Shown here piece after piece: positions 37,718-47,725 of a stretch of DNA of 64,000 nucleotides (the stretch's first letter is position 1; every line of letters begins with the position of its first letter). A program made the position numbers and the translations under genes. Source of the DNA: Caldifarciminota bacterium (GTDB lineage Bacteria; Hydrothermota; Hydrothermia; LBFQ01); contig JALWYV010000055.1 of the NCBI GenBank assembly GCA_027003075.1, positions 43,200-107,199 of the forward strand. The letters are read 5' to 3'. The notes beneath the pieces are model-generated. The model ran no database searches and was not told where the DNA came from. It saw only the letters and a list, made by a program, of their open reading frames with translations.

Positions 37718-39448
37718 ATGTTTTTATACCTTTTATCCGCAACCTATCAGGTGATCAGTACGGGGGATAACAACTCCCCCGGAACGTTTAGATGGGCCAT
37801 AGACCAGGCCAATTCATCCCCCGGTCCCGATACGATCACGTTCAACATCCCCGACACCGACCCCGGATACGTATGCTCCTCCGGGAACTGCTGGTGGAGG
37901 ATAACCCTGACCTCCAAACTCCCGATCATAACCGACCCCGTCCTCATAGACGGGTGGAGCCAGACGGCTAACCGTGGAAATACCAACCTGTGCCATCCCT
38001 CCTACAGGGCGGCCCCGGATTCGGCCGGGTGGACCGGCGTTCAGAACTCGTACCCCCGTACCGTCGGAACCCTCGGAGCTACCTTACCGTACTTCCCCTG
38101 CCCCGAAGTTGAGGTAGACCTGAACGGCGTTTCTTATAGTTATGGGATCGTACAAATAGATGCTTCAGACGTCCTCGTAAAGGGCATGGCCCTCTTCAAC
38201 GGAGGGGGAAGCTCCGGGAGTCAGGTGATACGCGTAAGGCCGGGCAGTTATAACGTAACCCTCCGAGAGCTATTCGTGGGTCTTCCGGCCGACGGTAGCG
38301 AGCCGGCGGACTCAACCCGTTCGGATTGCGTGTTTGTTGATAGTACTACGTCCGGAAAATTCTCCCGTCTGTACGTCGGCTTCTGCGGTTCCCATGGCAT
38401 TAAGTTCGGAAACACTTCTGCCACGACATCTTCCGGCTGGGTGGTGGACTCCTCAGAAATATTCGCCAGTGCGTGGTACTTTGATCAGGGAGACAACGTT
38501 AACGTTTACTTCAGGAACGTTACCCTGCGACGCAACCTCATACACTCGTCCAACAACCCCGGAGGGTCCGACATCAGGGTCTTCGGCGCCGGCATAGAGG
38601 TACGGTACGACGCCGATACGACCGTTATCACGGAGAATACCGTATACGGTAACGGGACCAAGGGCGTATTTGTAGACGGGGGGTCCGACTACGTGGAGAT
38701 ATCCTACAACCGCATATACGGAAACGGGTGGAACCTGCCCGGACCGGGCGTGGGTGTGGGCGAAAAGAGGGGTATATCCACGAACGTCCTAATTACCCGG
38801 AACTATTTCTCAGATAACGGAGGCCTCGCCATAGATCTGGACTCGTCGGGTGCCTCAGGATCCGCAGGGGACGGTGTAACGTGTAACGACGGCCTGAGAC
38901 AGACCAACAACCCCAACGTCCTTATTGACTACCCCTATCTGGACTCGGCGAGGCTCTACGTGTCTTCGGGAGATACTACCCTTCTGGTATGGGGAAGGGC
39001 TTACACGGGAGCAGACAGCGTTGAGGTCTACGTCGTCTCCACGCTTGATAACGAGAACTGTCCGGGTGAGGTGAACGGTCACGGAGAGGGGGGAACCTTC
39101 CTTACGGCGGTCCCGGTGGTACTCAACTCCTTCAACGTATCCCTGAAGGTGGACAGCCTCGGTCCGGACTGGGGGTCGGGGTCCCTCTACCTCACGGCCT
39201 TGAGCCGGGATAACCTGTGGAACACGTCCGAATTCTCAGAGAATCTCCCCGTACCCCTGCCGGTTGGTTCATCCGGTGAACTGGTGGTACATGAGAGTGG
39301 GGCTATAGATTACACTTACGGCGAAGTGGAGGTGTACGACCCGTCGGGCAGACTCGTATACCGGGGAGACCTGAAAGGGTTTAGAGGGAAAAAGGGAATT
39401 TACTTCGTAGTATCCGGTGGGAAAGTAGTTCGCAAAATAGTCAGGTAG
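37718..39448 (+). CDS. secreted right-handed parallel beta-helix protein with T9SS-like C-terminus
   Basis: ITENTVYGNGTKGVFVDGGSDYVEISYNRIYGNG; C-terminus EVYDPSGRLVYRGDLKGFRGKKGIYFVVSGGKVVRKIVR. Confidence 0.75.
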   Translation: MFLYLLSATYQVISTGDNNSPGTFRWAIDQANSSPGPDTITFNIPDTDPGYVCSSGNCWWRITLTSKLPIITDPVLIDGWSQTANRGNTNLCHPSYRAAPDSAGWTGVQNSYPRTVGTLGATLPYFPCPEVEVDLNGVSYSYGIVQIDASDVLVKGMALFNGGGSSGSQVIRVRPGSYNVTLRELFVGLPADGSEPADSTRSDCVFVDSTTSGKFSRLYVGFCGSHGIKFGNTSATTSSGWVVDSSEIFASAWYFDQGDNVNVYFRNVTLRRNLIHSSNNPGGSDIRVFGAGIEVRYDADTTVITENTVYGNGTKGVFVDGGSDYVEISYNRIYGNGWNLPGPGVGVGEKRGISTNVLITRNYFSDNGGLAIDLDSSGASGSAGDGVTCNDGLRQTNNPNVLIDYPYLDSARLYVSSGDTTLLVWGRAYTGADSVEVYVVSTLDNENCPGEVNGHGEGGTFLTAVPVVLNSFNVSLKVDSLGPDWGSGSLYLTALSRDNLWNTSEFSENLPVPLPVGSSGELVVHESGAIDYTYGEVEVYDPSGRLVYRGDLKGFRGKKGIYFVVSGGKVVRKIVR

Positions 39449-39466
39449 CCCCCGTAAAATGTCCGT

Positions 39467-40630
39467 GTGCTACTCGGAGCCGCTACGAGCTCCCATCAGA
39501 TAGAGGGCAATACCTTCAACGACTGGACGTTATGGGAGAGGGAGGGGAAGGCTCCCCCGGTGGGGGAGGCGTGCAACGGCTGGGAGAAGATGGAGGAGGA
39601 CATAGACCTCCTCCTGAAAATCGGGGCGAACGCCTACCGCTTCAGCCTTGAGTGGAGCAGGATAGAGGTGGAGGACGGGGTATTTAATCTGAAGAATCTC
39701 CTCAGATACAGGCGGTTCGTGGACGCCCTTCAGAGGGCCGGAATAACACCCATCCTTACCCTTCACCACTTTACGAACCCCGTCTGGTTCTACGAGTCCG
39801 GTGGTTGGTTGAGGAAGGATGCCCCTGAGATCTTCGGGAGATACGCCGATCTCGTCAGCCGTTACTTCTCAGACGTAAAGCTCTGGATAACCGTAAACGA
39901 ACCCAACGTCTACGCCTACAGGGGCTACGTCGCTGGAGACTGGCCACCCGGTGAAAGGTCCATCTTCAAGGCCATGAAGGTGGTAAGGAACATGCTACGC
40001 GCCCACTCACAGGCCTACGCCGCCATAAAGGCCAACGTGAGGAGGGCTAAGGTCGGTATAGCCCACCACCTGAGGGTTTTTACCCCCGTAGGGACGCCCG
40101 GAAGGATACCGGCTTACCTGAGGGAGTACCTGTTCAACTTCCTGCCCATATACTCCGAAATATCCGGCAAAATACCACCTCCAGCGGCCTTCATGGAGAG
40201 CATACACCCCGGAGGGGACTTCATCGGTATAAACTACTACACGAGGGACAGGGTGAGGTTCTCGCTCCTTCAGCCCTTCGGTGTGGAGGAGTTTCCGGAA
40301 GGTGTGTGGAGGAACTCCCTCGGATGGGAGGTCTTCCCGGAGGGCCTGTACATGCTCCTCAAGAAGTACAACTTCAACAGACCGGTCATAATAACCGAAA
40401 ACGGGATAGCTACGGAGAGCCACGAGGAGAGGGTCAGGTTCATAAGGGAACACCTCAAACAGGTAAAGCGTGCCATAGACGAGGGAGTAGAGGTGGCGGG
40501 TTACCTGTACTGGAGTCTCATGGACAACTACGAGTGGCTTGAGGGTTATAAGGCGAAGTTCGGAATATTCACCAGAGACAGGAGGAGCAAGGGGAAACTT
40601 AACCTCCGGGAGATCTGGTTTAGTATTTGA
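39467..40630 (+). CDS. glycoside hydrolase family 1 (beta-glycosidase)
   Basis: LLGAATSSHQIEG, YRFSLEWSRIE, TVNEPNVYAY, IITENGIA, YWSLMDNYEWLEGY. Confidence 0.94.
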   Translation: MLLGAATSSHQIEGNTFNDWTLWEREGKAPPVGEACNGWEKMEEDIDLLLKIGANAYRFSLEWSRIEVEDGVFNLKNLLRYRRFVDALQRAGITPILTLHHFTNPVWFYESGGWLRKDAPEIFGRYADLVSRYFSDVKLWITVNEPNVYAYRGYVAGDWPPGERSIFKAMKVVRNMLRAHSQAYAAIKANVRRAKVGIAHHLRVFTPVGTPGRIPAYLREYLFNFLPIYSEISGKIPPPAAFMESIHPGGDFIGINYYTRDRVRFSLLQPFGVEEFPEGVWRNSLGWEVFPEGLYMLLKKYNFNRPVIITENGIATESHEERVRFIREHLKQVKRAIDEGVEVAGYLYWSLMDNYEWLEGYKAKFGIFTRDRRSKGKLNLREIWFSI

Positions 40631-40669
40631 ACGTCCGCTTCCCTTATCAATCAACCTTAAATTTGGAGG

Positions 40670-41359
40670 ATGCTCCGTATTATAGGCAGAATCGTGCTTC
40701 TGGTTATGGGCTTTCTCTCGCTTATTTCCGTCTTCCGTTTCCCATCCTATACACCGATCCTCCTCGCGTCCCTTCTGGTGTTTATAACCGTAGTATGGGC
40801 CATCAAGGCGACGGTAGAACTCGGTCTGGACAACGTACGTGGACAGTTCTACATGATCATGGCGATAGCCTTCCTCTCTCAGGGAATAGGTTTCGCCTTC
40901 ACGAACATAGGTGACGTAATAACTCTCCCGTTCGTAAGCGTAATCACGTACATCCTTGCGAGGTTCTTCCTGTTCATCGGCAACGTGAGGTACATAGTTT
41001 ACTTCCAGTCCCTCGGATACAGGTTGAACTTAACGAGGTTCCTTATGGTCCTCCTCCTGACCCTCCTCCTCATCGGTATGACCGTCCTCGTTCCCAACGT
41101 CGTTGAGATCTTCAGGACGCTATCCCCGTACGCCCTCTTTATAGCGCTGGACGTCGGTATGGCCTTTATCATATTCTACAACCTACTGCTCCTGTGGGGG
41201 AGCGAGATAGCGAAGAAGTGGGCGATAGGGTCCGTAGCCATAGGTACGTACCTCCTCGGAGACGCCCTTTTCATAGGACGGGCTTCACCTACCTATACGC
41301 TTACGCTCTGGACACTGGCGTCCGTTATGATGGGCTTTATAGCGACCCTTGAGGGGTAG
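40670..41359 (+). CDS. multi-pass membrane protein of unknown function
   Basis: About 7 predicted hydrophobic segments over 229 aa. Confidence 0.55.
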   Translation: MLRIIGRIVLLVMGFLSLISVFRFPSYTPILLASLLVFITVVWAIKATVELGLDNVRGQFYMIMAIAFLSQGIGFAFTNIGDVITLPFVSVITYILARFFLFIGNVRYIVYFQSLGYRLNLTRFLMVLLLTLLLIGMTVLVPNVVEIFRTLSPYALFIALDVGMAFIIFYNLLLLWGSEIAKKWAIGSVAIGTYLLGDALFIGRASPTYTLTLWTLASVMMGFIATLEG

Positions 41360-41386
41360 AGGTTTCAACTTTAAAATTGTAGGGCG

Positions 41387-42274
41387 ATGAGGGAGGTCGT
41401 TGCGGAGTTTAAGGCTTATCTGGTGATGAAGAACAGTTCGGTCAATACGCTTAAGGCGTACGAACACGACCTCAACCTCTTTGCGGAGTTCCTTGAGAGG
41501 AGGGGGTACGACTATCTGAAGTTCGGTCCCAGGGAGTACGACGAGTTCATCGCGGAGTTAATGGACAGGAAGCTGTCGCCCGCCACGGTTCAGAGGATCG
41601 CGGCGACGGTGAAATCCTTTTACAAGTTCCTCACCCTGTACGAGCGCCTCCCCTACAACCCCCTTGAGGAGGTACCCCTTCCGGCGTACGAGAAACCCCT
41701 TCCCAAGGCCCTGTCCTACGAGGAGGTGATGGCTATACTCGGAGCCGTTGAACTCTCCGACGAGCTCAGGATGAGGGACAAGGTCCTGTTGGAGCTCCTC
41801 TATGCCACGGGTATCCGCATATCCGAGGCCCTCTCCCTCAACGTCTTAGACGTCTCTCTGGAGGAGAGGTACCTGAGGGTCGTGGGTAAGGGGAACAAGG
41901 AGAGGGTGGTACCTTTCCACGGGCGTATGGCCCGGCTCTTAAACGAGTACCTGAGCGAGTCCCATCCGATCTTAAGTAAAGGGAAGCCCATGCTCTTTCC
42001 CAACGCGAGGGGAGGGAGGCTGAGCCGGGTGGGGGCGTGGAAGATAGTGAAGTTCTACGCGGCGAAGGTGGGACTTTCCCATAAGGTGCATCCCCACGTC
42101 TTCCGCCATACTTTCGCCACCCACATGCTCATAGGGGGGTGCGATATCCGTACCCTTCAGGAGCTTCTCGGCCATACGTCCGTCACCACCACGGAGCGGT
42201 ACCTGAAGACCTTCCTCCCGCAGATATACGAGGTGTACCTGAGCAGCCACCCACTCGCCAGAATTGAAGGTTAG
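41387..42274 (+). CDS. tyrosine recombinase, XerC/XerD-like
   Basis: LLYATGIRISEALSL, KGNKERVVPF, HPHVFRHTFATHML, LQELLGHTSVTTTERY. Confidence 0.9.
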   Translation: MREVVAEFKAYLVMKNSSVNTLKAYEHDLNLFAEFLERRGYDYLKFGPREYDEFIAELMDRKLSPATVQRIAATVKSFYKFLTLYERLPYNPLEEVPLPAYEKPLPKALSYEEVMAILGAVELSDELRMRDKVLLELLYATGIRISEALSLNVLDVSLEERYLRVVGKGNKERVVPFHGRMARLLNEYLSESHPILSKGKPMLFPNARGGRLSRVGAWKIVKFYAAKVGLSHKVHPHVFRHTFATHMLIGGCDIRTLQELLGHTSVTTTERYLKTFLPQIYEVYLSSHPLARIEG

Positions 42275-42851
42275 GGTAATAAAGGGGTTCGCCAACACCT
42301 ACATCGTGGAGGATGAGGGGGAGTATATGGTTATAGATCCCGGGAACCCTCCTCCGGAGAATGTGGAGAAGGTGTCGGTCCTCGTCCTGACCCACGGTCA
42401 CTTTGACCACTACATGCACGCCGAAGACTGGGTGAGGCTCTCAGGAAAGGGGGTACTCCTGCATCCGGCTGATCTGCCCATGATGGAGGAGGCGCCGGAG
42501 TGGGTCATGAGGTACTTCGGAATACCCGTACCTCCCCCTCCGGAGGTGGAGGGGTACCTGAAGGAGGGGGACACGGTGAGGGTGGGGAGTTTGACATTTA
42601 CGGTGTGGGAGATCCCCGGCCACTCCTCCGGAAGTATAGCCTTAGTAGGCGACGGTGTGGTCTTCACCGGAGACCTCATATTTGAGATGGGAGGGGTCGG
42701 CCGTACGGACCTTCCCGGTGGGGATGAGGACGCCCTCTTCCGCTCTATAAGGCGGGTCCTGTCCCTTCCCGAATCCACCTTAGTATATCCGGGTCACGGT
42801 AATTCCTTCACCGTGGCGGAGGCGAAGAGATGGTTTCCTGTACAGTCGTAA
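42264..42851 (+). CDS. MBL-fold metallohydrolase
   Basis: LTHGHFDHYMHAED, GHSSGSIALVGDGVVFTGDLIF, YPGHG. Confidence 0.9.
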   Translation: MKVRVIKGFANTYIVEDEGEYMVIDPGNPPPENVEKVSVLVLTHGHFDHYMHAEDWVRLSGKGVLLHPADLPMMEEAPEWVMRYFGIPVPPPPEVEGYLKEGDTVRVGSLTFTVWEIPGHSSGSIALVGDGVVFTGDLIFEMGGVGRTDLPGGDEDALFRSIRRVLSLPESTLVYPGHGNSFTVAEAKRWFPVQS

Positions 42852-43600
42852 TAAGGGACGACCTGACGACCGACGAGGTCAGGGGTTACGTGGAGCGGAT
42901 AGGAAGGGTTTTTCGCGTTGTGGACGTTGTGGAGGCCGGGCGCTATCCGGAGACCGGGAGGGAGGCCGACCTCTACGTCGCCATCGGGGGGGACGGAACC
43001 TTCCTGTGGGCGATAAGGCTGGCCAACGGCAGGCCGGTCGTGGGTTTCAAGAGGGGCAGGATAGGTTTTCTCGCCACGTTTAAACTTAGCGAGATGGAGG
43101 AGGTACTGAGGGCTATAAAGAGGGGGGAACTACAGCCGGAGGAGAGGACACGTCTCCACGTTGACGGGTACGACGCCCTCAACGACGTCACGGTCAACAC
43201 GACGGCTGCCCGCATGATAGAGGTATCCTTTACGGTTGACGGTCAGAGACCCATAACCTTCAGGGGAGACGGACTGATAGTGTCCACACCGACGGGTTCA
43301 ACGGCCTACAACCTGGCCGCGGGTGGCCCGATAGTTCTGCCCGACATCCCGGCCTTCATAATAACGCCCCTCGCTCCCCACAGCCTCTCTCTGAGGTCCG
43401 TGGTAGTCAGCTCCCGGTACGATATACGGGTTAGGGTGAGGTTCAGGCACGAGAGCCTTCCCCTCCTATCTGCCGACGGCATACCCATACGGCACCTGAA
43501 AAACGGTGAGGAGATCGTAATAACCAAAGGGAAACCCGCCCTCATGTACACCACCCCCGACTTCTTCTCCAACCTCTTTGCCCACCTGACCTATCCCTGA
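42830..43600 (+). CDS. nadK: NAD kinase
   Basis: AIGGDGTFLWAIR, FRGDGLIVSTPTGSTAYNLAAGGPIV. Confidence 0.94.
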   Translation: MVSCTVVIRDDLTTDEVRGYVERIGRVFRVVDVVEAGRYPETGREADLYVAIGGDGTFLWAIRLANGRPVVGFKRGRIGFLATFKLSEMEEVLRAIKRGELQPEERTRLHVDGYDALNDVTVNTTAARMIEVSFTVDGQRPITFRGDGLIVSTPTGSTAYNLAAGGPIVLPDIPAFIITPLAPHSLSLRSVVVSSRYDIRVRVRFRHESLPLLSADGIPIRHLKNGEEIVITKGKPALMYTTPDFFSNLFAHLTYP

Positions 43601-44397
43601 AAGCTCTCTCTAATCCTGAGTTTTATCCACGGCAGAATTTCGTCTATCAAAGACGGACCGTAGTGGGCGAGAGTATCACCTTCAAGGACCATGACTCTGT
43701 GTTCCCCCAACCTCTCCTTAAGGAAAGCCCTTATCTTTTCCCCGTCGTACCTCCTTTCGGGTTTCGGTTCGTAGAGGATGAGATCAAAGTCAAGTCTCCG
43801 GGTCTCATAGTCGTCCGGCTGAAAGTACGGCTCCTTACGGAAGGCGTAAACGTTCCTGAGGCCCATGAGGTGGAGGGCGTCGGTTATGTAGGAGGGCGCA
43901 CCGGCGGTTATGGGGCCTCCGAGATCCACCTCGTAGTAAACCTTAAAGGAAAGAGGGTTCTCCGTAAGTTCTATCAGATCGTTCAGGAGCCTGCGGTTCA
44001 ACTCCTCGGCCCTGTGAAGGGTGTCGGTCAGGAGTGCAACCTTCCGTACGTTGTCCAGTATACCGAAAACGGACGTGGGGACCGGTATTATTCCGGCGGG
44101 AATACCCCTGTTAAGTATCTCCTCGGCCACCCCTCTCTGGGCGCCCGTGGTCAGGAAGACGAGGTCCGGTTCCAGGGCCTCTAACCGATCCCACAGGACC
44201 TTCAGGTAGGAGCCGACGCGGGGCATATCTCTGGGGATATCCTTTGGCCTGTTGCAGTAGAGACTTACCCCCACGACCCTGTCTCCGAGGCCGAGGCGAA
44301 AGAGGGTATCCGTCACGTTGGGTGCGAGGGAGACTATACGGGTAGGTCTGTCCGGAACCTCAACGTACCTGCCAAGAAACTCGGAGAAGTATCGCAT
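43591..44397 (-). CDS. BtuF-like periplasmic-binding-fold protein without signal peptide
   Basis: PTRIVSLAPNVTDTLFRLGLGDRVVGVSLYCNRP, LEALEPDLVFLTTG; N-terminus MRYFSEFLGRYVEVPD. Confidence 0.8.
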   Translation of the reverse strand: MRYFSEFLGRYVEVPDRPTRIVSLAPNVTDTLFRLGLGDRVVGVSLYCNRPKDIPRDMPRVGSYLKVLWDRLEALEPDLVFLTTGAQRGVAEEILNRGIPAGIIPVPTSVFGILDNVRKVALLTDTLHRAEELNRRLLNDLIELTENPLSFKVYYEVDLGGPITAGAPSYITDALHLMGLRNVYAFRKEPYFQPDDYETRRLDFDLILYEPKPERRYDGEKIRAFLKERLGEHRVMVLEGDTLAHYGPSLIDEILPWIKLRIRESFQG

Positions 44398-44421
44398 CCG
44401 ATTGGATTCTAACGGTGTAAG

Positions 44422-45207
44422 TCATGCCCCCATGGCCGAATACCGGGCAAGCCCCATCCTCCAGAGCAGGCGATTTACGGCGAGGATTATCACGAGCCAT
44501 CCTCCCATAATGAGGAGGCCTCTCACGAGGTCAACCTCCTTTCCGAGAAGCAGGTTAACGGGGAAACTTATCATGTACGGGAAAGGGGTCCAGAGTACGA
44601 TCTCCCGGACTGTATCCGGGAAGAGTTCAAGGGGGGCGACGTAGCCAGAGAGGAAGAGGAAGACGAGGAAGTGGAGGTCCTCAAAGGCCACTACCCTTTC
44701 CACATAGAAGGCGAGCATGGCTATGCTGTACTGGATAAGGAACCTGAGGACGAAGGCGAAATTGGCGGTCAGAAGGAACAGGATAACGTCCCCGATGGAG
44801 GGGATCCAGAGGGCATCGGGATAGATGAAGAAGAAGATGAGGATAAGGAGAAGGAGGAAGGGGAAGCGGGAGAACCTCTCGGCTATATGGGTAGATACGT
44901 ACCGCCATATAGGATCCATAGGCTGAAGCAGGTAATGGGAGAGGTGACCGTAAAGGACGTCCTCCTCAAACTCCCATATGACCCATACGGCTATCATCTG
45001 ATGGGTGAGGAAAACGGCGAGGTAGTACCGGGCAAACTCAACGGGGGAAAGGCCGTAGTTATGCTGGGACGATGCCGCCATCCATACGGCCATCAGGATG
45101 AAGGGCAGGACGCCGGAGAGCATCCACAGGACTATCTCAGCCCTGTACTCTAACATGTAGGCGTAGTAAACCGATATTAAGGTTGAGATCTTTCGGAGGA
45201 ACTTCAA
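44422..45207 (-). CDS. ABC-2 type transporter permease
   Basis: 6-TM pattern, FLTHQMIAVWVIWEFEEDVLYGHLSHYLLQPMDPIWRYV. Confidence 0.75.
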   Translation of the reverse strand: MKFLRKISTLISVYYAYMLEYRAEIVLWMLSGVLPFILMAVWMAASSQHNYGLSPVEFARYYLAVFLTHQMIAVWVIWEFEEDVLYGHLSHYLLQPMDPIWRYVSTHIAERFSRFPFLLLLILIFFFIYPDALWIPSIGDVILFLLTANFAFVLRFLIQYSIAMLAFYVERVVAFEDLHFLVFLFLSGYVAPLELFPDTVREIVLWTPFPYMISFPVNLLLGKEVDLVRGLLIMGGWLVIILAVNRLLWRMGLARYSAMGA

Positions 45208-47264
45208 GATTCACTCTGATAGTTTTCGGCCGGCCTGAAGGTTATGTCCTTTATATCGTAGGTGGCCCTGCCCTTAGATGCAGAGCGGAGGTTGTCGGCG
45301 AGGTCAAAGGTGTTCCTGAGGGGCAGGATCGCCTCTATAACCTGATAACCGAACTCCTCCGTAATGTTCTTTATTTCCCCTCCGAGGGTGCGGAGGGTAT
45401 CCATTATTCCACCGAGGTACTCCGGAGGGGTCTGTACTAATACCCTTGCGTAGGGTTCAAGAAGTATGGGTTCTGCCTTATTTAAGGCTTCCGTTAGAGC
45501 CTTGAGGGTGGCGGCACGGGCTCCGAGGGGGGTTATCTCCTCCGGATTCTCAACTATCACCCTGACCTTAACGCCCTTCAGGGGATAGCCCATGAGGGGA
45601 CCGAACTCCATGGCCTCGTAGAACGTACTCCTTATGGCCTCATCAACCGGCCCCATTTCCACCCCTTCAATCTCAAGTACGTTGTCCTCCCTTTCCGAAG
45701 GCTCAACCACAACCCTGACCCTGCCCCTGTGGATGGTGTCGGCGGTCTCCTGATGGAACTCACCGTACCCCTCCGCCCTACGGGAGATCGTCTCCCGGTA
45801 CGAAACGAAGGGTTTACCCGTATGAACCTCAAGGTTCATGTCCTCTTTGAGACGGCTCACGATTACGTCAAGGTGGAGTTTGCCCATACCGGTGAGGACT
45901 ATCTGCCCCGTACTCTCGTCCTTTCTGACCTTCAGGGAGGGGTCCTCAACCTCAAGGAAATGAAGGGCCTCCTCAAGAGCCTCGGCGTCCTTAGAGTACT
46001 TCGGCTCCACCCTTATGGATACGAGGGGCTGGGGTATATCCATCCTCTCCAGTACGATGGGCTCTTCCTTAACTGTCAGGGTGTCCCCCGTTTCCGTCCT
46101 GTCCGACAGGCCTACGAGGGCGACTATATCCCCGGCGCGGGCCACCTGTAGCTGCTCCTTACGGTTGGCGAACATCCGGTAAATCCGGGTAGCCCTCATG
46201 GTCTCACCCGTGCGGGGGTTGTAAAGCCGGGTCATGAAGGTTATCTCACCGCGGTATACGCGCACGTAGAAGAGCTTCTGCTTCCCCTTAGGGTCAACCT
46301 GCACCTTGAACACCTGAGCGACCAGAGGCCCTTCCCCCGTCTTAACCTCCACTATATCGCCGTCCTTCATCCCCGTGACCGGAGGAACGTCCAGAGGGGA
46401 GGGCAGGAGGTCCACTATGGCGTCTATGAGGGGCTGAATACCCTTGTTCCTCAGGGCTGACCCTATAAAAACGGGGAATATCTCCTTCCTTATGACGGCC
46501 TCGCGGAGGGCCCTCTTCAGGCGGGAGGGTTCCACACGTCCCTTCTCCTCGTACTCCTCAAAGATGGTGGGGTCGTAGTCGGCCAGTTTTATTATTATGT
46601 CCTCGTAGTAGGGGAGGATATCCTCCGTTAACTCCAGATCCTCCGTCCTGTACTTCTCACCCGTCTCGTCTATGTCCCAGATGTACTCCTTCAGGTCTAT
46701 CAGGTGTTTTACACCTATGAACCCGTGTTCCTCCCCTATGGGCAGGGTTATGAGGAGGGGGTCCACACCGAGGCGTTTCCGCATCCCCTCTATCGTCCTC
46801 TCGTGGCTCGCCCCTATGCGATCCATCTTGTTTATGAACACGATACGGGCCACCCCGTACTTGTTAGCCTGACGCCATACGGTTTCGCTCTGAGGCTCCA
46901 CACCCTCTACGGCACTGAAAATGACGACGAGACCGTCAAGGACCTTGAGGGCCCGCTCCACCTCAACCGTGAAGTCTATATGCCCCGGCGTATCTATTAT
47001 GTTTATCTGGTGTCCCTTCCAGAAGGTGGTAACGGCGGCTGAGGTTATCGTTATCCCCCTCTCCTTCTCCTGCTTCATCCAGTCGGTGGTCGCCGTTCCC
47101 GTATCCACGCTACCCAGCTTATGGGTCCTTCCCGTGTAGTAAAGGACCCTTTCCGTCGTTGTTGTTTTACCGGCATCTATATGGGCGATAAAACCTATGT
47201 TCCTTATCTTACTGAGATCGTACTCCTCACCACCTTTCGGAGTTTTCCCCTTCTTCTTCCCCAT
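45204..47264 (-). CDS. fusA: elongation factor G
   Basis: IAHIDAGKTTTTERVLYYTG, DTPGHIDFTVEVERAL, FINKMDRIGA. Confidence 0.96.
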   Translation of the reverse strand: MGKKKGKTPKGGEEYDLSKIRNIGFIAHIDAGKTTTTERVLYYTGRTHKLGSVDTGTATTDWMKQEKERGITITSAAVTTFWKGHQINIIDTPGHIDFTVEVERALKVLDGLVVIFSAVEGVEPQSETVWRQANKYGVARIVFINKMDRIGASHERTIEGMRKRLGVDPLLITLPIGEEHGFIGVKHLIDLKEYIWDIDETGEKYRTEDLELTEDILPYYEDIIIKLADYDPTIFEEYEEKGRVEPSRLKRALREAVIRKEIFPVFIGSALRNKGIQPLIDAIVDLLPSPLDVPPVTGMKDGDIVEVKTGEGPLVAQVFKVQVDPKGKQKLFYVRVYRGEITFMTRLYNPRTGETMRATRIYRMFANRKEQLQVARAGDIVALVGLSDRTETGDTLTVKEEPIVLERMDIPQPLVSIRVEPKYSKDAEALEEALHFLEVEDPSLKVRKDESTGQIVLTGMGKLHLDVIVSRLKEDMNLEVHTGKPFVSYRETISRRAEGYGEFHQETADTIHRGRVRVVVEPSEREDNVLEIEGVEMGPVDEAIRSTFYEAMEFGPLMGYPLKGVKVRVIVENPEEITPLGARAATLKALTEALNKAEPILLEPYARVLVQTPPEYLGGIMDTLRTLGGEIKNITEEFGYQVIEAILPLRNTFDLADNLRSASKGRATYDIKDITFRPAENYQSES

Positions 47265-47283
47265 GGCCGCCTTTTAAAGTTCG

Positions 47284-47418
47284 CTATACCGTGAGCCTCT
47301 TGCGACCCTTTCTGCGACGGCGCTTCAGCACTTTCCTGCCGCCGGGGGTCCTCATTCTCGCCCTGAAACCGTGCGTTCTCTTCCTCTTACGCCGTGAAGG
47401 TCTGTAGGTTATGGACAT
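47284..47418 (-). CDS. rpmH: 50S ribosomal protein L34 (44 aa, not in ORF track)
   Basis: [44 protein letters not shown]. Confidence 0.96.
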   Translation of the reverse strand: MSITYRPSRRKRKRTHGFRARMRTPGGRKVLKRRRRKGRKRLTV

Positions 47419-47426
47419 AGGCGGCT

Positions 47427-47432
47427 ATTATA
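47427..47432 (-). promoter_or_regulatory. -10 box TATAAT of rpmH, 8 nt from ATG
   Basis: TATAAT-AGCCGCCT-ATG. Confidence 0.65.
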
Positions 47433-47725
47433 CTGCTGAAGGGTTGGGGGGTCTCCTGCGGGTTCACGGGGGGCCTATCTGACTATCACTATTGCAAAAG
47501 TACAAACACATTTTTCTTCCTATTACCCGTCCCGACTTCAAAGAATTTGAAAAGATAGGGAACTCATTTACAGCCTTTCTCTGCATTTCATTTTCCTACA
47601 GTAGTAGCCCTGTGATCCGTCAACAGGGGGAGGTTTTAAACATCTCTGTTATCTATCCTCAAACTCCCTTTGTATCTTCAGCAAAGCACTCAGGTATTCC
47701 CCCGGTTATGTGGAGAAGCGATCCT

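Noticed and set aside
41387-42274. Tyrosine recombinase as evidence of an integrated mobile element
   Set aside because: It is XerC/D-like, lies in an operon-like run with an MBL hydrolase and nadK, and has no attachment-site repeats nearby.
44671-45153. 160-aa acidic + strand ORF (EEEDEDKEKEEGEAGE)
   Set aside because: Antisense to the ABC-2 permease; acidic run is the complement of hydrophobic codons.
47490-47720. AT-richer gap between rpmH and leuS as a possible gene or island
   Set aside because: No coherent ORF, repeat or RNA structure found by eye.
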